59,227 nt of DNA from Stenocarpella maydis (lineage: Eukaryota > Ascomycota > Sordariomycetes > Diaporthales > Diaporthaceae), in the NCBI GenBank assembly GCA_002270565.1, contig NQMI01000174.1:21786-81012 (forward strand), given 5' to 3'. This document shows, one piece after another, positions 47,519 to 58,212 of the stretch. The notes under the pieces were generated by a model that had not been told where the DNA came from, ran no database searches, and saw only the letters and a list, made by a program, of their open reading frames with translations. The position numbers and the translations under genes were made by a program. Positions within the stretch are counted from its first letter, which is position 1. The number at the start of each line of letters is the position of its first letter.

Positions 47519-48855
47519 TTGGTATTGGCGAAACAGTATTTTTACTACAGCAGTGGGAAGGCACTTGGAAATCAGTAGATCCCATGAAATTGCGAGTCAA
47601 CAAGATCCACAACCTCTGCGATTCCAGTAACTATCCAGCACTCGTCACCGTCACTTCCTGTGGTACCTACCTAGTGTCATATTCCCTGGAATATTACTTG
47701 TAGGTTCTTCGAATATCAAAGAGAATCTCAGAGTCGATGCATTTTCTTTCTGGACCCCTGCTAGCCTACACATAGTGCACCTCATACAGTCGAGACTCGA
47801 TCCATAGCGTATCCATACGAACAATTACCAGCCAACATTAAGATAAACTCGTGCTCAATCTCTGCACTGAGACAGGAGGAGTCGGCGACACTACAGAAAG
47901 AGTACAGCCGAGATAGAGAGAGCTACCACATTCGCAGCAGGCTTAGTGCTGCTGGGCAACCTAGGATAGACGCGTAGACGGTGTTGGATCCACCATGGAG
48001 TTGGACAGAGGCTCTATGGGTCTCATCTGCACGATCATTGACGTTGAACTCACCGTGAACTCGGGTGAAGAATGAAGCACGTGCATCAGTACAGGGTTAT
48101 GAATGGTTTACAGATTTTCGACCCACAAGGCTCAATGTTTTTGCAGAGACATGATCCATGCCCGGGACGAGTCAGACCACACGCAGTTTCAAAATACGCG
48201 TAAGCCATTGAGTGAGGTGGTGTAAACAAGCCGTCAGCAGACATAATTGTATACAGATAGGGACTTAGTTGAAATATCCGTCGGATCGCTCGGCAAAGAG
48301 TATCCCAGTTCGATGGGTTCGACTCTAAATTCATCACAATTTAAACGTCCATGCGATCAGGATGTACTTATATCCTACAGCTCTCTCTTGGAAATAAAGC
48401 TTACGAGGTGCATCTTGAATTTCTCGAATAAGGTGAATGCACAAGCACCACGTGGGCAGCCTTGCCTGGCATGCAGATCGGTTCCCAAGAGTTTGGACCC
48501 TGCAGCCTTTACCTCCCGACTCGTGCTACAGTGTTTGCTCGGTCAATAGACACAATACAGGGGTAGTACGAAGAATCAAGGGCCAGGATAATGTAGCACA
48601 TTGAATCAGAGAGAGCAGTCATTTGGGTAACATGGTGTGTCTTGCTTGGAGTTCCTGGTTCGTATTCGCCCGTCTGCGACCCTTTGACCCTTCGGCCCTA
48701 CCTGGGTGTCTACCTTGATTGATGAAAGTAGGTCCCCGGAGTTTACTATGCAATCTCTTTTCCAGTTCTCGTATGAGAGGCCTGACGGAGTACAAGCCAT
48801 ATTGTTCATACCGACACAATCAGAGTGTTGAATGTTAGCACCATCCACGACAATC
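47519..48855. other. Intergenic region between FAD oxidase and first P450
   Basis: About 1.3 kb with only short overlapping frames and no recognisable domain. It should hold the promoter of the P450 at 48856. Confidence 0.45.
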
Positions 48856-50568
48856 ATGAGCAACTTCAATGTCACAGGTGTACAGATTCCTTCCTTCTCC
48901 TTCAGGAATGTGTTGTTGGGGTTATCAGTATGGGTGCGTGAGGAATCACGCCAGATTTGAGAATGAATTTCGAACTGATGCTCTTTCCAGCTCGCTATTT
49001 ACTGGTTGGCAAAAATTGTTTACAATCTTTGCTTTAGCCCAATTCGTCACTATCCGGGGCCGAAGTTGTGGGCTTTCTCACGGCTGCCATGGAACTACTG
49101 GAACATGCAAGGGCGTATTGGCTGGAAAATACGTGAATTGCATGATACATATGGACCCGTCGTCCGGATTTCGCACGATGAGTTGTCTTACACAACCTCG
49201 GGGGCTTGGCGGAAGATCTACACTCAGCGCCATCCAGAGTTCTCCAAGTGCCTGGACGGGCGCGGGATTGCGCCACCTACAGTGAACGGGAAGTACGCAA
49301 TGCCCACCGAGAATCAGGAGAGACACGGGCGTCTGCGGAGGGCGGTGAACCCTGCTTTCTCGGAGCGGGCTCTTCGCGAGCAGGAGGGCTTCCTCCAGGA
49401 GCACTCGAGCAATCTCATCGCTCACCTCAGGAAACGGTGCACGGAGGGTCCGGTGGATATGACCTTGTGGTATAATCTCTGTGCTTTCGATATAGTCTCA
49501 GGTAAGTCTGACCTTTCTCCACATACTCGTTCATTCACACTGTTGCGTATTAGCGATCCCCAGCTGAACGACGAGGAATCGCTAGACTTATCCATGGGCC
49601 AGGCAGCTGGTGCTCTGAACAACGGAGACGAGCCATACATCAGGAACATGCTGGATCGTGCCAAAGCTGTACCATGGTATCAGCTGGCTACACAATACGG
49701 AGTCATGGGCCTGCTTCAATACCTAACGCCCAGATATGTGGCCGAGTCTCGAAAGAAGCACATTGCCGCCACCACCGCAAAGCTGCGGGAACGGATGGCC
49801 AACGCCAAGGATGCAAACAAAGACTGGATGTCGTACATTCTCAACAACGAGACGGAGAAGCTGACCTTGATCGAGCTTGTCATGATGGCAAGTACTTTTA
49901 CCGTGGCTGGATCCGGCACATCTGCCGGCGGATTGAGCGGTATCACATATCTGCTACTCAAAAACCCAGAGAAGCTTTCAAATCTGTGCGCTGAAATTAG
50001 GAACAGTTTCAACAGCCAGGGTGAGATCACTATGCTGACTACTGCGAGGTGCAAGTATCTCAATGCCGTGCTGGAGGAAGGCATGCGACTATACCCACCT
50101 GTGCCCACGACAGTGCCCCGTTGGGTGCCCGGCAAGGGCGAAGAAATAGATGGCAAGTGGGTGCCAGGAGGGGTAGCAGTTGGCTGTAACCAACTCTCCT
50201 GCGGTCACTCAGAGCTGAACTTCAAGCGTGCGAGGGATTTTATCCCGGAGAGATGGCTCGAGCTACCTCCTGGATCCGAGTTTGAGAACGATGACAGGGC
50301 AGCGATGCAGCCATTTTCTATGGGTCCTCGAAACTGCATTGGCAAGGCGTACGTGAATTTTTCTCGATAATAGTTTCACTTTTGTGGTCTTACTGATGAC
50401 ATGAACTACAGGATGTCATATGCTGAGCTACGGATGGTTCTCGCCAAAGTGCTGTTGACTTTTGACATGGAGTTGGCTGATCAGTCGGAAGATTGGTGGT
50501 TCACGCAAAACACATACTTCGTCTGGCAAAAGAAACCGTTGATGGTCAGACTTTCCCCAAGGGCTTGA
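48856..50568 (+). CDS. Cytochrome P450 monooxygenase (first of two)
   Basis: The model uses exons 48856-48927, 48991-50348 and 50412-50568 (528 residues). The first exon gives a short N-terminus and the second begins with the anchor LAIYWLAKIVYNL. Landmarks are HYPGPK, the I-helix AGSGTSAG, ExxR in EEGMRL (about 387-390), FIPERW and the haem loop FSMGPRNCIGK with Cys about 473. The last intron splits GKA/MSYAELR and is certain. The enzyme is a membrane-bound, haem-thiolate oxygenase that likely hydroxylates the polyketide. One oddity is that 49502-49553 looks like a perfect 52-nt intron (GTAAGT..TATTAG), yet removing it shifts the frame to an early stop. Left in, the frame is open but adds about 17 unusual residues after FDIVS. 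An alternative first donor is GTGCGT at 48934. Confidence 0.85.
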
Positions 50569-51630
50569 GATGGGAGATTGACATAGTCCGGTGACGTTTA
50601 GCCGTTGGTCGTCTAGACTTTAGTACAGGACGTCCCGCTAAATACTCTATGGTAAATGACTACTATGTTTCAAACCTGACAAATTTGGTTAGCAAGGATT
50701 TTGAGCGCCGCATGCCCAACGGGAATGGTGTAGAAAAAAATCATTGTTCTTGTTGATAGCTGACTTCCTTCTCTGGCTTAACAACCTGAACATTTCATTG
50801 GCCAATGAGCTCAAGGTCATTGCCACAACCATACGGATATATTCAGAGCATGGAAGTTCAGTTTCAAAACATTGAGGCTATTTATTTTCCAGATATATAC
50901 TCACTAGGGAAGTTGTAGACAGGTGAATGGCTTCACAATCTCGGACATATTCACCAATGCTAGCGTCATAGTGATTCAGACGCCAACTCTCGCTCCACGT
51001 GGCTTCGGCTAAGATCATACCCTCTCTTCTGTGCTATAGGCCCATGGGTGTGTATTATACAGTAAAAGACGCAACAGGTTTAGCAAGCACAACGTGGATC
51101 AACTCGCAAACCAGGATACTCAATATGCGGACCCATAATCGAAAATATGGTTCTGGGGAATCCTGGCTATTTCCACCCACAAGGACACTGTGGGCCCTAC
51201 AGTGTTCACCATGCCTGACTCGCACACGTCCGGGTATTGTACATCTTACGCTCTGAAGACCGGCAATGGATGATATCGGCTGGCATGCTGACATTGGTCA
51301 GATATTGAGCTGTCGCAGGATCGCATCCGCTCCACAGTTGAAGATAAGGACAAAAGGCTGGCGTGGATCAATTCAACCAATAGTCATTGCTAGAAGCAGC
51401 ACGTTGGTTCTTCTGAAATGAAGCCAATGAGAAATTGGCACTAGTGGCACCTTCAAAGGCAACTGGCGAGCTTGTACTTGCTGTACCTATGTAGCTGACG
51501 GCCAGTTCAGACTGACTCCATGAGGGTCCCAAAGACCAACCATCGAGCATCCAAAGCTGGCAACATATTATTTCTCTCCCTATCGCGGCTTTCTGTAATT
51601 TGAGAAGGAATTCTCAGACATCGCCGAGAT
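50569..51630. other. Intergenic region between the two P450 genes
   Basis: About 1.06 kb without a recognisable gene. The two P450s run in the same direction, so this should carry the promoter of the second. Confidence 0.45.
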
Positions 51631-53238
51631 ATGGATTTGAAAAACTTATCCTTCATCATTCTATGCGGCAGCTGTGGGCTGATACTCTTCCGAATCCTTT
51701 CGTCTCTCCTTCTTAATCCTATTCTCCGAGTGCGATATGCCAAAGGTCTGGGATGTGGCTCAATCACGATAGAGCCAACGAAGTGGCCATTCGGATTGGA
51801 CATGGTTCGGGCCGGTCTCAAAGCTGATAGAGATCAAAGAACCCCTGAGTTCGTGACAGACCGATTCAAAGCGATGGGAAAATATACTTTCGGAGTCAAG
51901 ATTCTCGGCACTTTCAATCTTATAACTGCGGAGCCAAAGAATGTACAGTCTATACTCGCCACTCAATTCAACAACTTCGCCATGGGCAGGGCCCGGAAGA
52001 CCAATCTGAAGACCGTGCTGGGCCGCAGTATCTTTGCTGTGGATAGTAAAGCATGGCACTCATCGCGAGAGGCCCTCAGACCTATTTTCTCAAGAGAGAA
52101 CATTGCCAACTTGGAGATGCTTGAGAAGCACGTCCAGACATTGCTAGCATGCATTGAAGCTCCCGGTGTCGACGAGGAAGGGTGGACGAAGCCTGTCGGC
52201 TTGGCAAAGCTTTTCCCTTCTCTCACAATCGACAGTGCGACTGAGCTTTTCCTTGGACACAGCACAAATTCTCTGCTTGCCCGTTTCAATGGTGAAGCTC
52301 TGCAGCACAATTTCCACTGGGCGTTTGAGCGTGTCCAAGCCACGCTCAGCATCCGAATGCGATTGAGAAGTCTGTATTGGCTGTACGGAAATAGAGAACT
52401 AAAAGAGTCCATGGAAATTCTCAACAATTTTGTGGACGATGCTATTAGGTTAGCCGACTTGCCAAAACGTGACGACAAGTACGACTACTTGAATACGCTT
52501 CGCGAAAGGTGCGCCGACCAGGCCGAGGTCAGAGAGCAGGTGCTTGGTCTCTTAGCGGCGGGCCGTGACACTACGGCGAGCTTGATGAGTTGGGTCTTCT
52601 ACTGTCTGGTTCGGAACCCGCGCGTACTGGTCAAATTACGAACCGTGGTACTCGAAGACTTTGGAGAATACACATCCGACTCGGAAGCAGTAGCGAGGAA
52701 TATCACGTTCCAAAAGCTGAAGCACTGTCAGTACGTACAGTATGTCATGAAGGAGACACTTCGACTGCACAGCATCGTCGCCTTCAATAGCAGGATGGCC
52801 GTGAGGGACACAACACTCCCAACGGGTGGTGGTCAGGGCGGAATATTGCCTGTTTTCGTGCCTGCGGGAACTGAAGTCAACTTCTCCACACATGTTATGC
52901 ATCGGCGGAGGGACTTATGGGGCGAGGATGCGGATGAGTTTGTGCCGGAGCGGTGGGCATCGGTGAGGCCTGGTTGGAGTTATGTGCCCTTCAATGGGGG
53001 ACCGCGCTTATGCATAGGCCAGCAGTTTGCGCTGACTGAGGCTGGTTTCGTGATCGTCAGACTGCTTCAGCGCTACGATACCATCGAAGGCTTGGACGTG
53101 GACGCGAAGAGGGACTACTGCCATTTCACAATAGTGGCTGCGCCTGGTACCCCGAAAAAGGGTGGTGATCCGGTCAAATGCCGCTTGAGAGTGGCTGATA
53201 GAGAATACCGGAGTTCGGAGAGTCTTGATACCAAGTGA
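51631..53238 (+). CDS. Cytochrome P450, CYP52-like (fatty acid/alkane hydroxylase type)
   Basis: An intronless frame of 535 residues. It has an N-terminal membrane anchor (residues about 5-30), the CYP52-like start with KWPFGLDM, and DSKAWHSSREALRPIFSREN. The I-helix is LLAAGRDTTASLMSW (about 305-318), ExxR is in KETLRL (E375, R378) and the haem loop is FNGGPRLCIGQQFA with Cys461. CYP52 and its filamentous-fungal relatives oxidise the ends of long aliphatic chains, so terminal or in-chain hydroxylation of the reduced polyketide tail is a reasonable guess (inference). It follows the first P450 in the same direction and converges with the sulfotransferase-like gene. Confidence 0.92.
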   Translation: MDLKNLSFIILCGSCGLILFRILSSLLLNPILRVRYAKGLGCGSITIEPTKWPFGLDMVRAGLKADRDQRTPEFVTDRFKAMGKYTFGVKILGTFNLITAEPKNVQSILATQFNNFAMGRARKTNLKTVLGRSIFAVDSKAWHSSREALRPIFSRENIANLEMLEKHVQTLLACIEAPGVDEEGWTKPVGLAKLFPSLTIDSATELFLGHSTNSLLARFNGEALQHNFHWAFERVQATLSIRMRLRSLYWLYGNRELKESMEILNNFVDDAIRLADLPKRDDKYDYLNTLRERCADQAEVREQVLGLLAAGRDTTASLMSWVFYCLVRNPRVLVKLRTVVLEDFGEYTSDSEAVARNITFQKLKHCQYVQYVMKETLRLHSIVAFNSRMAVRDTTLPTGGGQGGILPVFVPAGTEVNFSTHVMHRRRDLWGEDADEFVPERWASVRPGWSYVPFNGGPRLCIGQQFALTEAGFVIVRLLQRYDTIEGLDVDAKRDYCHFTIVAAPGTPKKGGDPVKCRLRVADREYRSSESLDTK

Positions 53239-53375
53239 AGAACATTAAGAAATGTATTATTTGTATTGTCCTTGATGCTCAAATGTTCTCGATCGGTCGG
53301 AGTGGCCAAGCGGCCACAGCATATATCAAAGATTAGATGTCATCCTTCGAACCGAAAGAAGTATCTAACTTTGAA

Positions 53376-54315
53376 TCATGCTGAGCAAAACAATTCTGAT
53401 CCTTTTGTGATAAACGTAGGAATGAAGCCCGGTCTCCTCAAAGCAGTGTAGCCACATGCAACCCCAGCGGCACCCACAATCCACGGCAACGCCTTCTTAA
53501 ACCCACTCCCGACAGCCATCCTCAAAAACATACTCTGGCGCTTTCGAATACGGGCCAGGTGGACATCTCGAGAGTTGTTTCTCGGAAACGGCACATCGGG
53601 CACGGGCTTCCCCAGGAACAAGCACAGCGGCTCCCAACCGTCAGCCAAGTCAAAGTTCAGAAGCCTCTCCGGCGCCACGGCTGCACGAATCTCAGCATAG
53701 TGCCGCCTATACTTATCCTTGGCATTCCTTCTCAGCTCAGACACATCCCTAGCTTCAAAAAAACCCAACAAGACCTTCCGGATAGCCAGGCCCGTCCTGC
53801 CGCCAAACATCGGCGCCAGGAAGCAGGTGAAGAAGTCAGCCCGCCAGCCCCAGGTCGTATCGATGATTGCCTCTTCCACGCTGCAGTACCAGTCGTCGGT
53901 ATCGCGCTCGACGAGGATCACCTTGGCGTCCGGGTATGCCTCGATGAGCTGCAGCGCGAAGAAGGACCCCATGTCTGTGACGGCTTCGCACGGGCCGAAA
54001 AGGCGGTCCCAGTCCTTGCGCGTCACGGTTTTGCCCGTGTATGTGGGCAAGACGGGGAACACGGCGTCACAGGCGTCGCTGATGAGTGCCCAGTCTCGTG
54101 GGCCGGCGGTGATGCCGTGGTGGACGTCCTTGAAGCCAAGAATAGTGAGAGCTTCGGTTATTGAGGATGAGCCTGGGATTGTATTATTCGGTCTGCTCAT
54201 TGCTTGTTGTCGTTTGATAGAAGGTGAGCAATCGATTGGCCTTACCTGTCCGGATACATCCTAATGAGAGCACTTTTGTTTCTCTCAACGACACTGAACC
54301 GATCGTATCCCTCGA
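53376..54315 (-). CDS. Sulfotransferase-like P-loop protein (Sulfotransfer_4 family), 5' end unclear
   Basis: The body (53376-54172) matches the fungal family often annotated as sulfotransferase/P-loop NTPase: EALTILGF.DVHHG, ACDAVFPVLPTY, ELIEAYPDAKVILVERD-like and W.PLC.FLG.PVP.VPFP. A hydrophobic segment lies near the C-terminus (WIVGAAGVACGYTAL). Splicing out 54173-54245 (GTAAGG..TCCCAG) attaches a strand and P-loop, VLSLGCIRTG/SSSI, that aligns with the family's SRTGT loop but has Ser for Thr. That first exon is open up to a stop at 54316-54318 yet contains no ATG, so an earlier exon, a non-ATG start or decay must be considered. The ATG at 54200 lies inside this intron and would give 274 residues lacking the P-loop. 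Its role in the cluster is unknown; sulfation is not established for the family. Confidence 0.75.
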
Positions 54316-55800
54316 CTAATGGATAGACATCTTTTGTATTAAACGAGAGTAGTATGCAGAAGCTAAGGTTGCTCAAGGCAAATTCTTAGTGACTCTGTAT
54401 TGGGATCGTTAACGTCTATCTTTCCGCAGACAATCTTGAAGATGATGGCCATGATGAGGACCCTTATATAGTCCTGGGGTACGAGTCAGTCCTATGGGCT
54501 GGCTAGTACGTACAGCCCGAGATCTGGTCCAGTGCTCTGGTTGTTCATACTGTGTTGTTGGCTTTATTGATCTCAAATTACAGGCGACCTCTGCTCAGAT
54601 TCCTGGTATTGGAGTGGGTCTTGCTGCGATTGTTCCCGAATTTCTTCTGCTGGGGTAACCATAATGGACTGCCCTGTACTTGCCGAGTCTGGGAGTGCTG
54701 TCAGGTAGGAAGTCTGCGAGAAACGCCATTCTTAAGCAATTGTACTACACGTGGTAGCACCTTCGGAACAGCCACTGGGCTCTTGACTCAGACGCCGGGC
54801 CCACGAGGTCAATGAAAGACGAGAAATAGCGGAGCCGGAAGATTGTTCCAGGTAGGAAGTACAAAATGTTTTGAGACTCCGTATTATTTAGATATAAGTT
54901 TCATTTTTTTGCTGCTAATAGCCACGCTTGCAGATAAAGTTCCTGCGTGATCTCGGGTGTAGAGGGCGACAGATGAGACTTAGAAAAAATGAGAGTGCAT
55001 CCACAACAACACCGCTAGTGTAGATAAGGGAACCAGGCCCAATAGCAAAGCCATTAGTGATGGAATGTCGAGTAAACAATGGTCTTGAGATATTTATATG
55101 CATAGGGCTGAGAGAAGCTCAAATGATGGAAGTAATTCATATTTGTGATCACTGTTTCTCAATCCCGGCTTTAATAGCCCAAGACTTATAGCCTTCGCCA
55201 TACTGCCCAACACCGCTCAACAAGCTCGCGCATGTCAAGTCTCGGCCTGTCACACCTGAGCAGTGGAGTCCAGTAGACTAATGGGAGGATCTAGAACACT
55301 GAAAAATTCCTGTAGCTGAGGTTTCCGTGATATATAGGTGATGAGCATATATTGAACCGCCTATGGCTGATTAGTCCTGTCTTGGCATGCTGGGAAGGCC
55401 GCATATTCGATCACAGTAACATGGTGTAGAGTAGATTCCGTCCACCGACATCCTCGGTTGGCTCTGGTCCAACTTAAAGACCTTCTTTGTATGATGCAAC
55501 ACCACAATAATTCTGCTGCAGCATACATAGGCAGAGTCTGCTATGTGACTCGATTCATTGTTCAAGGGGTTATTTGGATAAAAGCCATATGCCATGATTT
55601 CCGATGCGCAGCTGAAAAAGAACAGATACCAAAGACTTGATACACAGCCATGTTGATAATAACGGTTACATTATTGAGAAGGGAACCCACAATGAGGTCA
55701 TGGAAAAATATGCCGAATATTCTGAGTTGCGCCTGTTGAATGAAGGCTTAAAGCTTGAGCCACGCGCGCTAGTCGATATAGACAACTGATTCAATATTGA
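54316..55800. other. Gene-poor spacer at the cluster's right edge
   Basis: About 1.5 kb with intermediate AT content and only short frames. No domain or RNA gene was recognised. Composition becomes strongly AT-rich beyond about 55,800. Confidence 0.45.
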
Positions 55801-56235
55801 CTTCAAAGCGTATTAGATGCATTCTTTCATCCTTGTCTAGTATTTGTTATACGTTATACAACAAGTCTATAGAGCATTCCTTATTTTCCTTATCCTTGCG
55901 TTTATTTAACACAACTATTCAAAAGCCAACATCTCACATATGTAAATTTGGGTTCAATAAAACTCTAAAAATATCTAAAGATAACACCACAAGTGAGACA
56001 GACCAAATGTATATATTATTCACAAGTGACTTAAGGCTAGCTATAATCCGCTAGTGTAACTTTAGTCACCTAATCTCTCATTAGCAGAGTTAGAAATTAG
56101 TTTAGTTTTCTTTATTTATTAATTATAAATAATTTTTTTACCTTAGCATTTAATACTAATTAAATGAGAAAACTAATAACTAACTAGAGTTATAATACTT
56201 TCTTATATAATTATATAATTATATAGTTATATAGT
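55801..56235. repeat. AT-rich stretch left of the gypsy element
   Basis: Very AT-rich DNA, including a run of TATATAATTATATAG-like repeats near 56,205-56,240. It may contain a degraded 5' LTR of the following gypsy element, but I cannot show its borders. Confidence 0.4.
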
Positions 56236-56239
56236 TATA

Positions 56240-58212
56240 GACCAGTTGTATATGTTACAGGGTGGAACCCTAGGTATTGGCGCGGTCCGGCTCCCTCCGG
56301 ACCCACTTGGGATTTCGCACACAAGAGCGCGGATTCCGGACTTGCGGGATTTTCCTTCTACTTTTTCTTTCCTTATCAAACCTAGCTTAGCTACGGCTAA
56401 TATATATCGTTAGCTTATATGCACCCGTTACATTAGGTTTAATCTCCTATAGTTCCTTTATGATTTTTTGGTGAATTGGAACTCTGGATAAAATGCTAAA
56501 AAATACACCTTAGTAAGGTGCTAGAGATGGTAGCAAGGTAGGGCCTTCAAGAGCCGCCCGCGTCCTAGCGGAAAACGAGTTTATATACATGATAACCAAC
56601 CACCTAGAGTTTGGCCAAGCTATCTTTACGGCGCTATAAAATCAGGGCATCCTAGAGGGTATCGTAAGGCAGGCGGCCCAGAATGCTACTTAGGTGGCTA
56701 TAGGGATGATGCAGGAAATTATGCAGGAGATACAGAATGCTGCTCGCAAGTTAGTGCCCCAACCCGCGCCCCAACTAGCGCCCCAGCTAGCGCCCTAATA
56801 CTAGCTACACCCTTAACCAGATACTACCCCAGCAACCAATACCCCTACCACCTTAGAGATCAGCCCCATTTGCATGCAAGGCAACCCCAAGCCCTACAGC
56901 CCCAGCGGGCTCCAATCTATCCCCAACATTATATTTAGCTAGGGCCCCATAGGACCCTAGTATAAGGCTTTAGTTTAGCCAGCTTAAAACGGAAAGCTAA
57001 ATAAATATACTAATTTCCAAGCCTCTCTAGTCTTAAAACTGCAAGTGGATAGGCCTGCAGGCTATATTAGTGGTAGCTAGGAGGCCTGGTATGGGATATA
57101 CTAGTGCTTAAGTACTAAAGCTAGGTTTAAGGTATATGTTTTTTAGGAAAATAGAGGAATTAATAGGGATTTTAATCTTAAGAAGTTAATTGCCTATATG
57201 AATTATACCTTTTCCTTAGTTATTTATAAGGAAAAGGGGTAGAACAACCTTATAAGGCTTAAGCAAAAAGATAGCTAGCCTTTTAGGGAGTTTATTATAG
57301 ACTTTAAGAGTGCTCTTGTAAGAGCAGGGGGGTATGCTTGGGATAATGAGTTCCGAGTAGCATGGCTATACCAGGGTATATCTGAAGCCTTAAAGAATAA
57401 GCTGATTACTATTGCACTACTAATAGAGTTTAAGAAGTATATAGCAGCTATTTAATAGATTGCCTAGAGGTTTAAGTAGACTAGGGAATTTAAGGTACTA
57501 TACTAGAGACTCTATTATAGTAAATAGATATCTTATATAGTATTGGGTATAGCCCCTATATTAGTCCAGTTAGGTTCTGCCTTAAGCAACTAAGAGTAGT
57601 TAGGCTACCTAGCAGTAGATATAGATAGTAATGTTACTATATATATGAACTGCTTCTCTAAGGAGGCCTCTTAAAAGAGGAGGGATAGAAATCGCCTTAT
57701 AAAGGAAGGAAAGTAGTAGCGTGCTAAATGGGTCTCTAAAGAGGAGAGAGAGAGCTGTTTTTAGAATGGGCTGTATGGGTGTTGTAGTGCAGTAGGGCAC
57801 TTTATAGGTTAATACCCGTATGTACTACTCTAGAACCTAACTTAGACTAGAGGGGATTTAAAAATAAGAATTAGCGCTACCTGGATAACCTAGCCCTAGC
57901 TATCTAAAGAATAGGTTGGGGAGTTTAAGCTATTAGAATTGGAAAAAGAGTAGCTTTAGGGCAAAGTTAGGTCCTAGAGCACTAAAAAGCTACTTAGTTA
58001 CCTTTAATCTTAGAAGTTATAGAAATAGAATTCACCTATATTTATATAATTATTAATAAGGTAGATTAGGATATTGCTCTAATTAATAAAGGGTGTAAGT
58101 GCTTTATTATAATTAATAAGGAAACCGCTTAATTGATAGATATTCCTGCTCTTCCTATAGAGCTAAGGAAGATAGAGGAGGTAGTAGAAGGTATGGTATA
58201 GGCTATAGCTAT
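56240..58212 (+). mobile_element. RIP-degraded Ty3/gypsy gag and protease
   Basis: Plus-strand translation through stops recovers a gypsy Gag. A helical tract (FIIDFKSALVRAGGYAWDNE) lies near 57,290-57,350. A CCHC zinc knuckle (degraded FQNGLCRRCGAVGHFIG.CPY) lies near 57,755-57,820. Further on, near 58,065-58,210, is the retroviral-type protease core (ALINKGCKCFIIINKETA, originally ALIDSGC-like). A proline-rich PQLA repeat sits near 56,754. The protease frame stops at 58,212 where a copia LTR begins, so the rest of pol is displaced or lost. The stretch about 56,275-56,370 keeps CG and may be LTR end/leader. Confidence 0.8.
56754..56807 (+). repeat. 12-bp tandem repeat in gag coding for PQLA
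   Basis: Units close to GCGCCCCARCTA are repeated about three to four times and encode Pro-Gln-Leu-Ala in the ancient gag frame. They keep their CG pairs despite RIP around them. Confidence 0.65.

Noticed and set aside
53559..54164. 201-codon plus-strand frame opposite the sulfotransferase-like gene
   Set aside because: No domain; the minus strand matches a known family.
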